From the NCBI GenBank assembly GCA_038502055.1, contig JAXRKN010000039.1, positions 4,650,001-4,714,000 on the forward strand: a DNA stretch of 64,000 nucleotides, given 5' to 3'. Source of the stretch: Tanytarsus gracilentus. Its lineage: Eukaryota; Arthropoda; Insecta; Diptera; Chironomidae. A program made the translations under genes and the position numbers. Numbering within the stretch: the first letter of the stretch is position 1; every line of letters starts with the position of its first letter. Positions 35,035-46,193 of this stretch are shown piece by piece. A model generated the notes under the pieces. It made no database searches. It was not told the DNA's origin and saw nothing but the letters and a program-made list of their open reading frames with translations.

Positions 35035-35793
35035 ATGCATCAACCATTTCTAAATACGGCAACGGCACAACTGAATTTCATGTCATCCGAACAGCTTCGA
35101 GAAATCTTTGATGATGACGATAAATTCGATGAAAAAATAGATGAAATTGTGAGATTTCTTTGTAATACAAATTATTACGATTTTTCCTAAAATTTAAAAA
35201 TTATTAAATTCCAGTTAAAACCATTAGAAAATGAAAAGGATGTGATTATAACGGAAAATAGAACGCTCGCCGAAAGTAATTTAGATCAGGAACCAAAACT
35301 CATCGAGATGCGATCAAGAATTAACGATCTTTCACAAGAATTTAAGAATATAAGCGAACAAATTTCAATTAAACTCTCGACATTAAGTGAGTCATCAATT
35401 GACGCTATCTACGCATGATAAACAATCTTTTTATTTTATTTTGTAGAATCAAAATCAAGTAGCACAGATGCAGAGTCAGTTTTGGCTCGAGTGCTGGCAG
35501 CCGCAGCTGAGTCCGAAGAGAAAAGCGAAGCGATTGCCAATCAGTTCTTCGACAATAACATAATGACAGATGAGTTTTTGGAAACTTTCAAATCATCCCG
35601 CATGGAAATGCATCTAAGGAAGTTGAAAGCGGAAAAGATGCAAGAGCTGCTTCGACAAGGTGCTCATCAGGGTGTCAACAACAATCCATCAGCGTATCCG
35701 ACAAGTAATTTCTATGGTGGCGGAATGCCGTATCCTTCACAACCCTCATTTCCAATGCCTATGATGCCCTCACCTATGCGACCACCATATTAA
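35035..35793 (+). CDS. VPS37: VPS37 (ESCRT-I subunit, Mod_r domain)
   Basis: Subunit of the ESCRT-I complex that sorts ubiquitinated cargo into multivesicular bodies. Exons 35035-35148, 35215-35386, 35447-35793; 210 aa. The N-terminal helix (TATAQLNFMSSEQLREIFDD), the central coiled coil (NRTLAESNLDQEPKLIEMRS, INDLSQEF) and the C-terminal half of the Mod_r domain (LARVLAAAAESEEKSEAIAN, NNIMTDEFLETFKSSRMEMH) are all present. The end is a Pro/Met/Gly-rich tail, as in the VPS37B/C/D type, where such tails bind partners. It runs convergent to DNAJC30 with 170 bp between stop codons. Confidence 0.9.
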
Positions 35794-35963
35794 AAAAAAA
35801 GCTTTTCACTATTTTATGTTCAAAATACAATTTTTTAATTCTCTCTTTCGATTTTTTTTCTTTTAAATTTTAATTAAGCGAGAAATAAAAATTTAAAGAA
35901 ATACAACAAATTATTTACACATGTTAAAAGATATAATTGAACTATATATGAAATAAGACATTT

Positions 35964-36788
35964 TTACTCATTTCTTCTCTCGCTAATCTTTTCTTTTCGA
36001 ATTAACTCCATTGCCTCTTTTTGCTTCGCTTTGTTAATCCTGATCAAATCTAAATTGCTCTGTCTTGATAGTTCTGCGAGAAAAATAAAAACCCCCACAG
36101 CACCGATAAAAATCAACGATAAATTTGAAGCTACTTTATTCTCCTGATCGGCGCTATTTCGATTCATTTTAAAATCATATCGTTCTCTACCCTTCTTTGC
36201 ACTGGCAAAGGTATTTGAGTAGTGCTGTGACGTCCACTCGTCAAAATCATAGATTTTATGACCCGTCGGTGCATTTTGTCGTCTGAGTCGAGACTTGTAG
36301 AATTTTGTCGTAGGATCATCGTGCTCGTGATCGGCAGTATCATCGTATGCTTCTGTCTTCTTTTCTGAAGATGCATGATGTGAATAATGTTTGCCAGCAG
36401 TATGAATTATTCCTCGATCGTATAATTTTCGTAGTCTATAATTCCCTAGCACCTCATACGCTTCCGTTATTAATCTAAAATTCTCGGCAGCATCCGCGTT
36501 GTCCTTATTAACATCCGGATGGTAAAGTTTTGAAAGCTTGTAGTAACTAGTTTTAATGTCTTGCTGAAAATAAATTTAAACTATGTCAGAATTTTAATTT
36601 TTTTTGTGATTTTTTTTTAAAATAAGTTTTTTCTTATTTTGAATAAATAACTATCGTAATTGACATACTTGCGTTGCTTTCGGCGTGATGTTAAGCACAT
36701 CATAAAGATTTTTAGAAGTTTTAGAAAAATTTTGCTTAAAAATTTTGGTGCTCAAAAAATAAAATGTTTCATTTTTCAGTCGAAACAT
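35964..36788 (-). CDS. DNAJC30: DNAJC30-like mitochondrial J protein
   Basis: J-domain protein of the inner mitochondrial membrane; the human protein acts with ATP synthase and in complex I repair. Exons 36788-36669 and 36563-35964; 239 aa. The N terminus is basic, Phe/Ser/Lys-rich and lacks acidic stretches, fitting a mitochondrial presequence. The J domain follows (NLYDVLNITPKAT, then IKTSYYKLSKLYHPDVNKD with the essential HPD, then RLITEAYEVLGNYRLRKLYD). Late in the chain there is one hydrophobic segment (LSLIFIGAVGVFIFLAEL) and a charged tail. Domain order and length match DNAJC30. The intron splits helix I from helix II. Neighbours VPS37 and BUD23 support the call. Confidence 0.88.
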
Positions 36789-37030
36789 GACAATTTAGTT
36801 CTATTTTATGCTGTTTTCACTAAACACAATACGTTAATTAAAATTCCGTTTGATTTATGCGTCTAAATCGATTGATATCACAGAGAAAAATTAAAAATCA
36901 ACAAACTATTATACAATTTTCAGTTTTTTCAAGGGTTTATCAACACAACCCTGACGGAAAATTAAAAATGGTTTACTGACTTTAAATTTAACGCTTTTTA
37001 TTAATTCAAATTTAATAAATTTTAAATTTC

Positions 37031-37959
37031 TTAAAATCTTCCGCTTCTCTTTCTTCCGGTGTACTTTGAGTCTTCTCTAACATCCACACCCTTCTGTCGT
37101 CGCTTATCTTTCTTTGCCATAATCCATTCTTTTGATTTCTTTGGATTTTTACCACGAATATCTCTTGTGAGTTCGCGCTTTCTTGAATAAGGAATTTGAT
37201 TATCATCCGCATTTGTTCCTAGAGCTGTCGGCATTTGCTGTTGACCGCCAGTCATGAGCACAAGAAAGTATTTCTTAGCCTTTGTGGAGTTTGGAAAATC
37301 GACAACGACCCCGCCATAGAAACCAGCACGAAGAGCTTGACTGGTTATCATGTCGATTTGTTGTGCATTTTCTGGATAGAACTGAAGAGCGACTCGCGCA
37401 TCTCTTGTCTAAAATACAAATTACTAACTAATCACTTATAATAAAAATAAAACTCACCAAGCACGCATACAAAGTGGTGAAGAACTGATAGAGCCTTTTC
37501 TGTGGCTTATGATGACTCTTGTCGGCATTGCAGAGCCACTGAAGTGCAGAAATTGAAATCGCACCATCAAAAGTGCCAGCTTTAAATGGCATTCCTTCAC
37601 CCATGTCACTCAATATCAAATCACCCTCGACCTCACGATCTTTAGCAACATCCAGCATAGATTGCGATATGTCAACGCCAATCCAACAATGACCATTCTC
37701 TTCGAGCACATTTCCGCTTAATCCACTGCCACAACCAATATCGAGAATCAAACAAGGCTCATCCTCGGCCAACATAAGAAGCTCATAAGCTCGCTGTGAC
37801 ATTTCCTCTTGAATTTCCATAATTCGAGTGCTAAAATGTATTTAATTATTTTCTATTGATATCCACAATAATTTCAACTTACTTCTGTGTATATTTCCTC
37901 GCCTCATCTTCATTGTAGAAAATTTCTGGCGGTGCTTGATGTTCGGGTCGTTTTGACAT
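37031..37959 (-). CDS. Bud23: BUD23 18S rRNA (guanine-N7)-methyltransferase
   Basis: S-adenosylmethionine-dependent methyltransferase that makes m7G in 18S rRNA with its partner TRMT112 during small-subunit assembly in the nucleus. Exons 37959-37883, 37830-37458 and 37408-37031; 275 aa, the usual length. Visible motifs: the conserved start (SKRPEHQAPPEIFYNEDEAR), SAM-binding motif I (LILDIGCGSGLSG), the acidic loop after the second strand (WIGVDISQSMLD), DMGEGMPFKAGTFDGAISIS with LQWLCNAD, then QFYPENAQQ. A basic C-terminal region typical of the family follows (KSKEWIMAKKDKRRQKG and RKRSGRF). It lies head to tail with DNAJC30 (242 bp) and divergent from YTHDF. Confidence 0.95.
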
Positions 37960-38418
37960 GATTTAATTAAAATTAAATTTAAACTCGTGTGAAAAGAATT
38001 TGTAAACAAACTCGACTGAACGAAAAAAATTACAGCGACATTCCCCTTAAAAAATATTTTCGAACTCGAACTTTTTCGATAATCTAAACGCTTTAAAAAT
38101 CCCATTTTCATTTCTTGTGTGAGTGAAAGGTTGAAAAAAATCCTCAATTGGAGTGAAAAAAGGCCGTAAAAGAATCATAGAGACTATAAAGCAGTGCATA
38201 AGACTATAATTCACGATAATAAAGACACTTAAAGTGAAGAAGTGAGAGAGAAACTTGCAAAAATATCCCCAAAAAAAAGAGTGTACTAGAAAATCCGAAA
38301 GAGAAAGAAAATTCAGTGGAAGAGTGGCTTAATGTTTGCTGAGGTTTATTTCCGCTTAATTAAATTAAATTTCCAGCCTTAAAATTCTAATTTTGTGCAT
38401 TTTAACATTTTTTAGCGA
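37960..38418. promoter_or_regulatory. Divergent promoter region between BUD23 and YTHDF
   Basis: 459 bp separate the start codons of two divergent housekeeping-type genes, so both core promoters and 5' UTRs must lie here unless an upstream exon exists. It is purine-rich on the plus strand from 38130 on. No TATA box is evident; individual sites are not called. Confidence 0.5.
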
Positions 38419-41400
38419 ATGAATAATAAAGGAAATCAACAAGGTGAGTGCATTAATGGACTTTTTAGTTCGTTCTGTTCGTCAGATTCGGCCATAACGA
38501 AATGAAAGAAAGAAAGAATGAAAATTTAAAAGAGAAATAGCAATGATGATGATAACAAGAGTGTAACTCGAGTGTCTTAGTCATTGAGGGTTCACAGAAG
38601 AAAAAATAAAAACTTTTTACAGTTAACTCGCGAAGAATTTTCTTCTTTGTGTTTCCTCCGCAGTTCTCTTTTTTTGTTTCCCTCCGCCCGACTCAGTTCT
38701 CTCGCTTTAACAATGCAAAAAAAAGAGTTTTTCAATTAAAAATGATTTACACACTCATCCAATAAAAAAATGTGAGAAAATGTAACTGTGAATCAATTTT
38801 ATGAAAGTTGAGATCTTCATTCACTTTTCATCTTTTCTTTGATGCTTCATTTCCTTATGCGTTTCGAGAACACTCTCATTTCTGCAGACTCGGCGATGAA
38901 AAATTTACTTTGTTCATATCTGTCGTTCAAGCGGAGAGTTTAGTGTACTCGATAGCGTTTGTGTTAGAGTTATGACATTGACTTTATCGCTTTGTGCTTA
39001 ATGATGCATTTATTATATATATATATATATATATTTTATAATACTCAGACTTCTTAATTATTTTCTAATCTTCTTTGTTGGTTGAACTGGATATTTTATG
39101 TCAGCAAAATATCTGATAAGACCTCAAAGTCTAATTAGTCAGTACTACTACATTTCCTTTCAATGTCAATTCCAACAAATTTATTTTTATTCTCGATTCT
39201 TTTTTGTTTACGCGACAAAATCAACTGACCTCATTAATATTCGATTTTTTGAGGCAGCACACGCTTCTATCTTCTTTGCGATTCAAGTATTTTTATATAT
39301 GAACATTCTTGAGCTATTATTAATGGTGTCAATTTTCTCCCTTTTTGGCACATAATAAATTCTTTTTGATTACGACGAAGTGAATATACCTTTAAAAATA
39401 CACTTTGTATTGGACTTTGAGTTTAAATATTTCAATCAACAAGTCAGCGCGAGAAAAAATTTCTATGACGCGATTTTCTCTGAATTTGTATGGAGATAAA
39501 AATTTTATTTCTCGCGCCCACTTGAAAAAAAACTATTTAGAGTGCAATGAACTGATAAATAATAATTTTTCTTCTTCTTCTTCTAGGATACAATGATAAT
39601 TCATGGGGAGGTCAAAATGTGAGAAAGTCTTATGATTATTATCAACATTCAAATAATCGAGGAGGTGATTATCAGCAGCACAATGATGGAGGTAAATTTG
39701 AGCAACGTATGCAAAACTTGCGATTGGATTCGTCGAAATCTTCGGGCGGCGGTAGTGAGCAACAACAGCAGCAGCAAGCCTCAAGTGGACCGAAGAAATT
39801 GACTTGGGCATCGATTGCGAGTCAACCGGCAAAGCCGCAAGTGAGCACGACAAGTACTACAAGCAAGAAGAAGGGGCCTGGTATGCCACCACCCCCAATC
39901 ATACCGGGTAAACATTCATTGGAATTAAACGACGCATGGGATGCACCGAAAAATGGCCCGTTAGTACCGCCATCGCCTCCCGTTATCACGGCACCACCCG
40001 TCGATTTGTCATCGATTGAGAAGCAAAATAATTCAAACGGACAACAGACAGCATGGCCAACACCGAGTCAGGCCGTCTCTCAAAATAACGCGACAGCGCA
40101 ACAACAACCGCAACCACAAGGAAATTCAAATCAACAAGCTCCGCCGCAACAGCAGCAGCAACAAGCTTCGAATCATCATCCACGCAGCGGCAGTGGTGGC
40201 TATAATCAGTATAGCAGCAACAGCAGCAACAACAACAACAACAACAGTAATCAAAATAACTATCATCGTGGTTCATATAATCAAAATAGTAATTCCGGTC
40301 CATATAATTCAAACTACAATGACAACTCAAACTCATATAAGCCCTATCATCAGCATCCACATCAAATGCCGACTGCTCCAGCATCGCAAGGTAATTTAGT
40401 TCACCTCATATCATTGAGCTCATTTGAATTAAACGAAAATAATGTTGTAGGTCAATCGTCGGTGGAACAACAACATCATCGCTCAATGCCTCCACCGCCA
40501 CGCGAGCGCAACAATATGCAAGAGCAGCCGAATTATCACCGTCAAGCACCTCCACCGATTCAATCGCCACCTTCAGCACCACCCGCTGCTGCAGGTAATT
40601 GGTTTTTTAATATATTTATAATAAAAAAATTAATTTTAAATTTTAAGCAGCAGCTGTTGACAAGCAGACCGATGAAAATGTCCTAGAACAATTGAGAAAC
40701 AAGAATCGTTATAATCCAGAGGAATTAGACTTGTCGCAAGTTGAGCGTGCTAGGTAAAAAAATAATTATTTTAATGCTAAAATCATTAACTTATCTCATT
40801 TCGCTCTAGATTCTTCGTCATTAAATCGTATTCGGAAGACGATATTCATCGCAGCATCAAATACGAAATTTGGTGCTCAACCGAGCATGGAAATAAGCGC
40901 TTGGATCAAGCATTCCGCGAGCGTGAAAAAGAAAACGGCGTTATCTATCTTTTCTTTTCAGTAAACAGTTCCGGACACTTTTGTGGCGTTGCGCAAATGA
41001 TTACGCCAGTCGACTACAGCTCAAACTCGAATGTTTGGTCGCAAGATAAGTGGAAGGGATCTTTCCGTGTCAAATGGATTTACGTTAAAGACGTTCCGAA
41101 CACTCAATTGCGTCACATTCGTTTGGAGAACAATGAAAATAAGCCGGTTACAAATTCGCGCGACACTCAAGAAGTTCCCAACGGTCACGGCATTCAGATT
41201 ATGAAGATTGTTCATGCTTATAAACACACGACTTCAATTTTCGATGACTTTACGCATTATGAGAAGCGACAAGAAGAGGAGGACTCACGCAAGCACGAAT
41301 CCCATGACTCATATCGTCCGATGACTATACCGGCGAGTAGCCATTCATCGCATAACCGTGAAAATGCAAATCGTCAGCAACAATACGATAATGGCCGTGG

Positions 41401-41875
41401 CGGCGGATATGATCGAGGCGGTGACCGAGGTGAACGTGGAGATTACTCCAATGGCGGTGGATATAATAACGATCGAGGATTCAACAATGGAGGAGGTTTC
41501 AATAAATATGGTTCTGGTGAGATAAAAAATTGTTCAATCTAATTTTTGCTGACCAGTCTTTTGTTTAGGCTACAATGATTTCAAGCCGTCATTCAACAAT
41601 GGCAATGGACGCGGCGGATATAACAAACGTAACGATTTTCGTAACGGAAGCGGAGATTCACAATCCGGCGGGGGTTTTTATCGAGCAAACAATGATGATT
41701 TTGGGAATCGTGGTGGAAGTAATGGCGATCGTGGCGGCTATCGTTCGGTGAGTCTAAACTTTTTTTAAATTATCTTCATATATAAAAGATTCAATTGCTT
41801 TTTTAGGATCGCGGCGGAAACTCGCGTGGCCGTGGTGGCAGCAGCTTTCGTCCACCAATGAATCGCGACGATTAA
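38419..41875 (+). CDS. Ythdf: YTHDF-type m6A reader
   Basis: Cytoplasmic reader of N6-methyladenosine in mRNA. Exons 38419-38443, 39587-40390, 40451-40594, 40651-40753, 40810-41516, 41569-41747 and 41807-41875; 676 aa. The first exon codes for only eight and a third residues and is followed by an 1143-bp intron. The N-terminal half is a Gln/Asn/Pro/Ser-rich low-complexity region. The YTH domain spans roughly residues 360-500: RFFVIKSYSEDDIHRSIKYE, then EIWCSTEHGNKRLD, SGHFCGVAQM, NVWSQDKWKGSF and RHIRLENNENKPVTNSRDTQ. All three cage tryptophans (IWCST, VWSQ, DKWKG) are present, so m6A binding should be intact. The C terminus is Gly/Arg/Asn-rich with RGG-like repeats. The single YTHDF-type copy is usual for flies. 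Confidence 0.95.
39014..39034. repeat. (AT)n microsatellite in YTHDF intron 1
   Basis: A simple alternating AT run within the long first intron; no function is inferred. The rest of this intron (38444-39586) shows no conserved frame or RNA gene. Confidence 0.85.
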
Positions 41876-43136
41876 GTGCATGAAAGTGAAAAGTGAAGAA
41901 AAAAATTTAAAAAAACTTCTTTATAATGAGAAAACACCTTCTAATTATACACGCAACATATATCTTAATATTAAAAAGGATGAAACACTTTTATGATCGT
42001 AATAATTTTATAGTAATAAATAATACATAAAAAATATATTACAAGAATGGAGAGATGACATTAAACGCTAGTTTTGAAGTGGCCCAAAATTTTTTAAAAT
42101 ATCACAAGAAAACAACCAAGGTGAACTTTTTTGCACTATCTATAAACATTTATAAAGAATGAGGATGAAAAAAGTTAAAAAAATTAATTCTTAGACACTA
42201 AAAAATGAACATTTGATGTTTTACAGAAACTTTAAAAAAATATAATAATTAAGTGCAAGAAAAAAATCCTAAAAAAACTGTGAACAAAAAAATTGAAAAA
42301 AGTGACAAAAAATGAGGAAGAAAAAAAAATAAAATATTGTTTAGTGTTCAACTGTGCTTCAATTTCATCCACCATAAAATGAGAGAAAAAATTTTGAGAA
42401 GAAAATTCGCGTTGAATATTTAATAAACTTCTAACTAAATGTAAAATGTGGAGAAAGTGTTTTAAACTCAAGAATTCATCGTGTAACAAGCCACCATCAC
42501 CTTTTCTTCTGTATCTATTCCACCACTCATAAACTGATGTATTAATTAACAAATTTACTCTTGATTTCTTTAGTCTGATATAGATGAATTTTTTTCTTCC
42601 CTGAGGACACCCTCGATACACCATCATATGGTCGCAATGGATTTTTTATACTCTTAAATCTTGAATTTACCATAATTTTCACTAAAATAAATTTTTAACT
42701 ATCGCGTCTGCTTGTTTGTAATGTCTTTAAGGAGCAATTAATGTAAAAGAATGACTTTAGTATTTAGATATAAAAAACTCCTGCGTATATAGTAACCGTG
42801 TGAAAGGGCGCAGTGTTGTAATGAATCTAAAGGAACATAAAAAAAATATTATGAGTAACATAAAGTAATTTTGGGTTTCTCTTTTTTCTAAAAATAAAGC
42901 AACAGACACAACACTGATTTAAAATTATATTGAGAAAAAAATCTTAAATAAATTCTATATCTAATGAAATCTAAATTTAATAAAATGTTTTTCTTTTATT
43001 TTCCAGGATAAAATTGTAATAAGCATAAGTATGCATAAGCATAGTTATTTATTTTCTAACGTCTTTTAACAATTCAAATTATTCGTCAATCGAAGTTTTT
43101 TCAATTCTCAAAGAGAAATTTTTCGCGAGCATTAAA
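41876..43136. other. 3' UTR of YTHDF and intergenic region
   Basis: 1.26 kb with several AATAAA-type signals (for example near 42016, 42890 and 42975), consistent with a long 3' UTR with alternative ends. A 131-codon minus-strand frame here is low-complexity (Phe/Ser/Leu runs) and is not called. The promoter of NDUFA2 lies at the right end. Confidence 0.5.
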
Positions 43137-43537
43137 ATGCGTTTATCTTTACTTAGAAACATCAAATTTGGCCCACAAGTCAAGGAACTGCGAGTTCATC
43201 TTTGTCAAACGAGTCCAGAATCGCAGGGAGCTCGGTTAGTAGTGCGGTGAATTTATTATGCAACTTTTTAATTTGTTTATTTTCCAAAAAATTTAGAGAC
43301 TTCATTGCAAATCATTATGTGGCGATTAAAAAGAATAATCCAAAGTTGCCGATTCTAATTCGTGAGTGCAGTGGAGTTCAACCACGTTTATGGACGAGAT
43401 TTGGTGAGTAATTTGATGATTAAAAATTGCAAAAAATATTTAATGATATTTTTTTAGAAATGGGCAAGGAAACATCGGTTCCACTCACTAATGTCTCATC
43501 TGATGGAATTCTTAAACTAGTGGAAAATGTAAAATAA
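43137..43537 (+). CDS. NDUFA2: NDUFA2 / B8 subunit of mitochondrial complex I
   Basis: Accessory subunit of NADH:ubiquinone oxidoreductase with a thioredoxin-like fold. Exons 43137-43234, 43297-43403 and 43458-43537 give 94 aa, close to the family length of about 99. Diagnostic stretches: IKFGPQVKELRVHLCQTSPE, SQGARDFIANHYVAIKKNNP, LPILIRECSGVQPRLWTRF and MGKETSVPLTNVSSDGILK. The second cysteine (RECSG) and the Gln-Pro-x-Leu-Trp motif are kept. The upstream region is short and AT-rich; the gene is 244 bp ahead of spartin on the same strand. Confidence 0.95.
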
Positions 43538-43781
43538 ATCATAGAAATCCCTCCTAGCCATGTATTTGAAACTTCTGCGGAAAATAAAAATTAATGTTGT
43601 CAAAACATCCAGCATAAAATTTTCATAGTAGACATTTGTAATGTTTCAGTTTTTAGTACACAATATTATTTTTGTTCTCGAATTTTTCACAGAAAACTTT
43701 TTTATTTATTTAAATGATTTAAGAAGCCAAAAATCGTGTCATTCTTTATATTCGAGTTGTTGAACTCATCAAGATATCAAG

Positions 43782-45626
43782 ATGTGCTCTTTAGAGGAAT
43801 TTGAGGAAACTTATCGACAATTTCACAATATTTATGACGAATTTAAAACGAGATTAAATTTGGGCATTGAACAGGAGACAATTAATGATGAAATGGTAAG
43901 TAATTCAGCATAATCTATGTTTCATCACTTAAATTTAAATCTCTTGATCTTGATCAAAAATTATTAATTTTTTCTTATCACTAAACAGGCACTAAAGTCA
44001 TACAAAGACTCGATTGAATTAATTGATAAGACGATGCTGATGCCCATATCTTTTCCAGCCGATGAAAATCTTAGTGAAGATGTGATTCAAAAAATTAAAG
44101 ATCTTAAAAAAATTATTTACAATTTCAAAATGCAAAGATCGGAAATTTTACTGAGGATGGGCACGCTTTTATATCAAGACACTAAAAAGTCAACTAACTC
44201 AACTGAAGGAATGAAGCTAAGAACACGGACATACAATGAGCTCGAAGATGTCCTTAAAAATCTTGGAAAATTAAAGCGTGACAATTCAAGCACGAACAAC
44301 ATCATTGAAATTCTTTTCTGCTGTGATAATGTAAAGCTTTATTACATCGAATCGAATGGTGAAGTTGTTAGCAACATTTTGGACTTTGTTCTGCGTATAA
44401 TTCGTCTTGGAAGTGACTTTGAAAAAAATCTCGATGAGACACTTTTCCTTCAACTCATTAAAACATCGGAAACTTCCATTGAAGTTGGAAAGGAAGTGGA
44501 CGAAAATTTATCTGAGTCTTCAACGAGCACTGATCTTCCTCAAGAGGATGTAGATCCGTCATTCATTTATCCACTCATTCCTGGAGTTTCTCCACTCTTC
44601 CGCACACATTTCAATGCTTTTGTCATGCCTGACTTACAATCGAATGATGGCTCTGCTATTGGAATGATTGTTCCATCTGATTATGATGATCTTGTGCTTG
44701 ACATACTCGTTTCAATACTCAAAGGCATAGTTAAGGAAAATGGTGAAATTGAATTTGGTGATTTTACGAAATTAGAAGAGGAAAATGATCGAGTTAAGAG
44801 ATCAGCGGCAGATAAAGTATCTGCTGGGATCGTTAACAGTGCTTATTGGATTTCATCGGGATTGGTTAAGACAGCTCAAGCAACAGGATCATTGATCGAT
44901 TACTCAACTCCTTATATTCTATCACGCGTGCAATCAGTTGAACATCAGCCACCCATTTCTGATAAAATTCAAACATCTGTTACGGTCGCTAAATCATTGA
45001 GTGGTTATGCCGCTCAAGGCACCTCTTTTTTGGCTGAAAAAGTTGGAGGTGCTATGAATAATTTTGGAAAATTCTTAGCACCGCATGTGCAAAGGCAAGG
45101 CTCAAAATTTCTTATATACACAACTGGCCTTGATGAATCAAGAGCGGAAAATACAATGGTCGAAACACTTAAAATTGCATCTGGCACCGCAGAGGCAATT
45201 TCCACAATTTATAGTGGCTTAGAGACAAGTGCAAGCATTTTAGGTAAATTATTAAAAGTTCTTAAAAATTAATTTAATTTTTTTTCAATGCAAAACTTGA
45301 ACCTGAGATTAAAATTTTTCATTTTCTTAGGGCGCAACATTGCTGACAACTCAGTCAAGATCGTTAGACACAAATATGGAGAAACGTATGGCAACACTGC
45401 AAATTCAACCTTTGACACTGTCGGCAATCTCATTGCCGTAAACAAAAGTTTCAACATTCTCACTCCAAAGGGACTCGTAAAGTCAACTGCAAAGAGTGCC
45501 GGAAAAGGAATTTTAAGTGCTGATGAATTTAAACCTAAAGCGTATCTCAACAAAGATTACTTCACCGGTACTGTCAGTCTTTATCCGAATTTAGAAAATT
45601 TGGCCAAAGAAATGAACACAAAATAA
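43782..45626 (+). CDS. SPART: Spartin (SPG20) homologue
   Basis: Protein of endosomes and lipid droplets that transfers lipids and links droplets to autophagy. Exons 43782-43895, 43989-45243 and 45331-45626; 554 aa. Residues 1-80 form an MIT-like helical hairpin (ALKSYKDSIELIDKTMLMPI), which in the family binds ESCRT-III. A central region carries a beta-rich PH-like part (NNIIEILFCCDNVKLYYIES). From about residue 270 to the end lies the senescence/spartin domain with Gly/Ala/Ser-rich amphipathic helices (SAGIVNSAYWISSGLVKTAQ, AKSLSGYAAQGTSFLAEKVG, LYTTGLDESR-like stretch, GETYGNTANSTFDTVGNLIA). No signal peptide or membrane segment. The last intron falls inside the senescence domain in phase 1. 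Confidence 0.9.
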
Positions 45627-46193
45627 TTTTATAATTAAATTAGTTAAGAATGGAAATTGCCTTCATCTCATGATATATTTTAATGTTATACATAAAGGTC
45701 TTAATGTGGAATCTCAGATAATAAAATTTATTTTTGGGGGTAAAATTTAAACAAAAAATTTTTTGTCTATTAATAAATTGCATGAATAGATTTTGTTCTA
45801 AGAAATTTTGTGAAAATTAAGAGTGAATCAAAATTTATTTTTAGTAGAGTTATGTTTAACTTTGGTTACTCAGTCACTTTTTAATTGATTGATAATTATT
45901 TAAAATATCATAATTGATTATTTGTTTAAGCTGTCAATCTCTAGTTTTGTTTTAATTTCATAATTTGTTATCGCAATTTTCAATCAATAAAAAGTTCTGT
46001 ACTAAAAATAACGGATGAAGTTTTTCAAAACTAGCTCGCAATATATTGATTTTCACACAGCAAAAAAAAATATATAGAAGAAGTTGAAAAAATGTAAAAT
46101 TCCTTTAATTAAATTCTAATTAGACCTTAAAATAGGCCAAAAAGTATTATTTTGTGTGTAGTTGTACTCGCACAATAAAATTACCAATTAAAA
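45627..46193. other. Spacer between spartin and the PH-domain gene
   Basis: 567 bp with AATAAA signals at about 45721 and 45986 and the promoter/5' UTR of the next gene. Nothing else is recognised. Confidence 0.55.

Noticed and set aside
42232..42627. 131-codon minus-strand frame
   Set aside because: Ends in Phe/Ser/Ile runs from A-rich 3' UTR sequence of YTHDF; no domain and no splice support.
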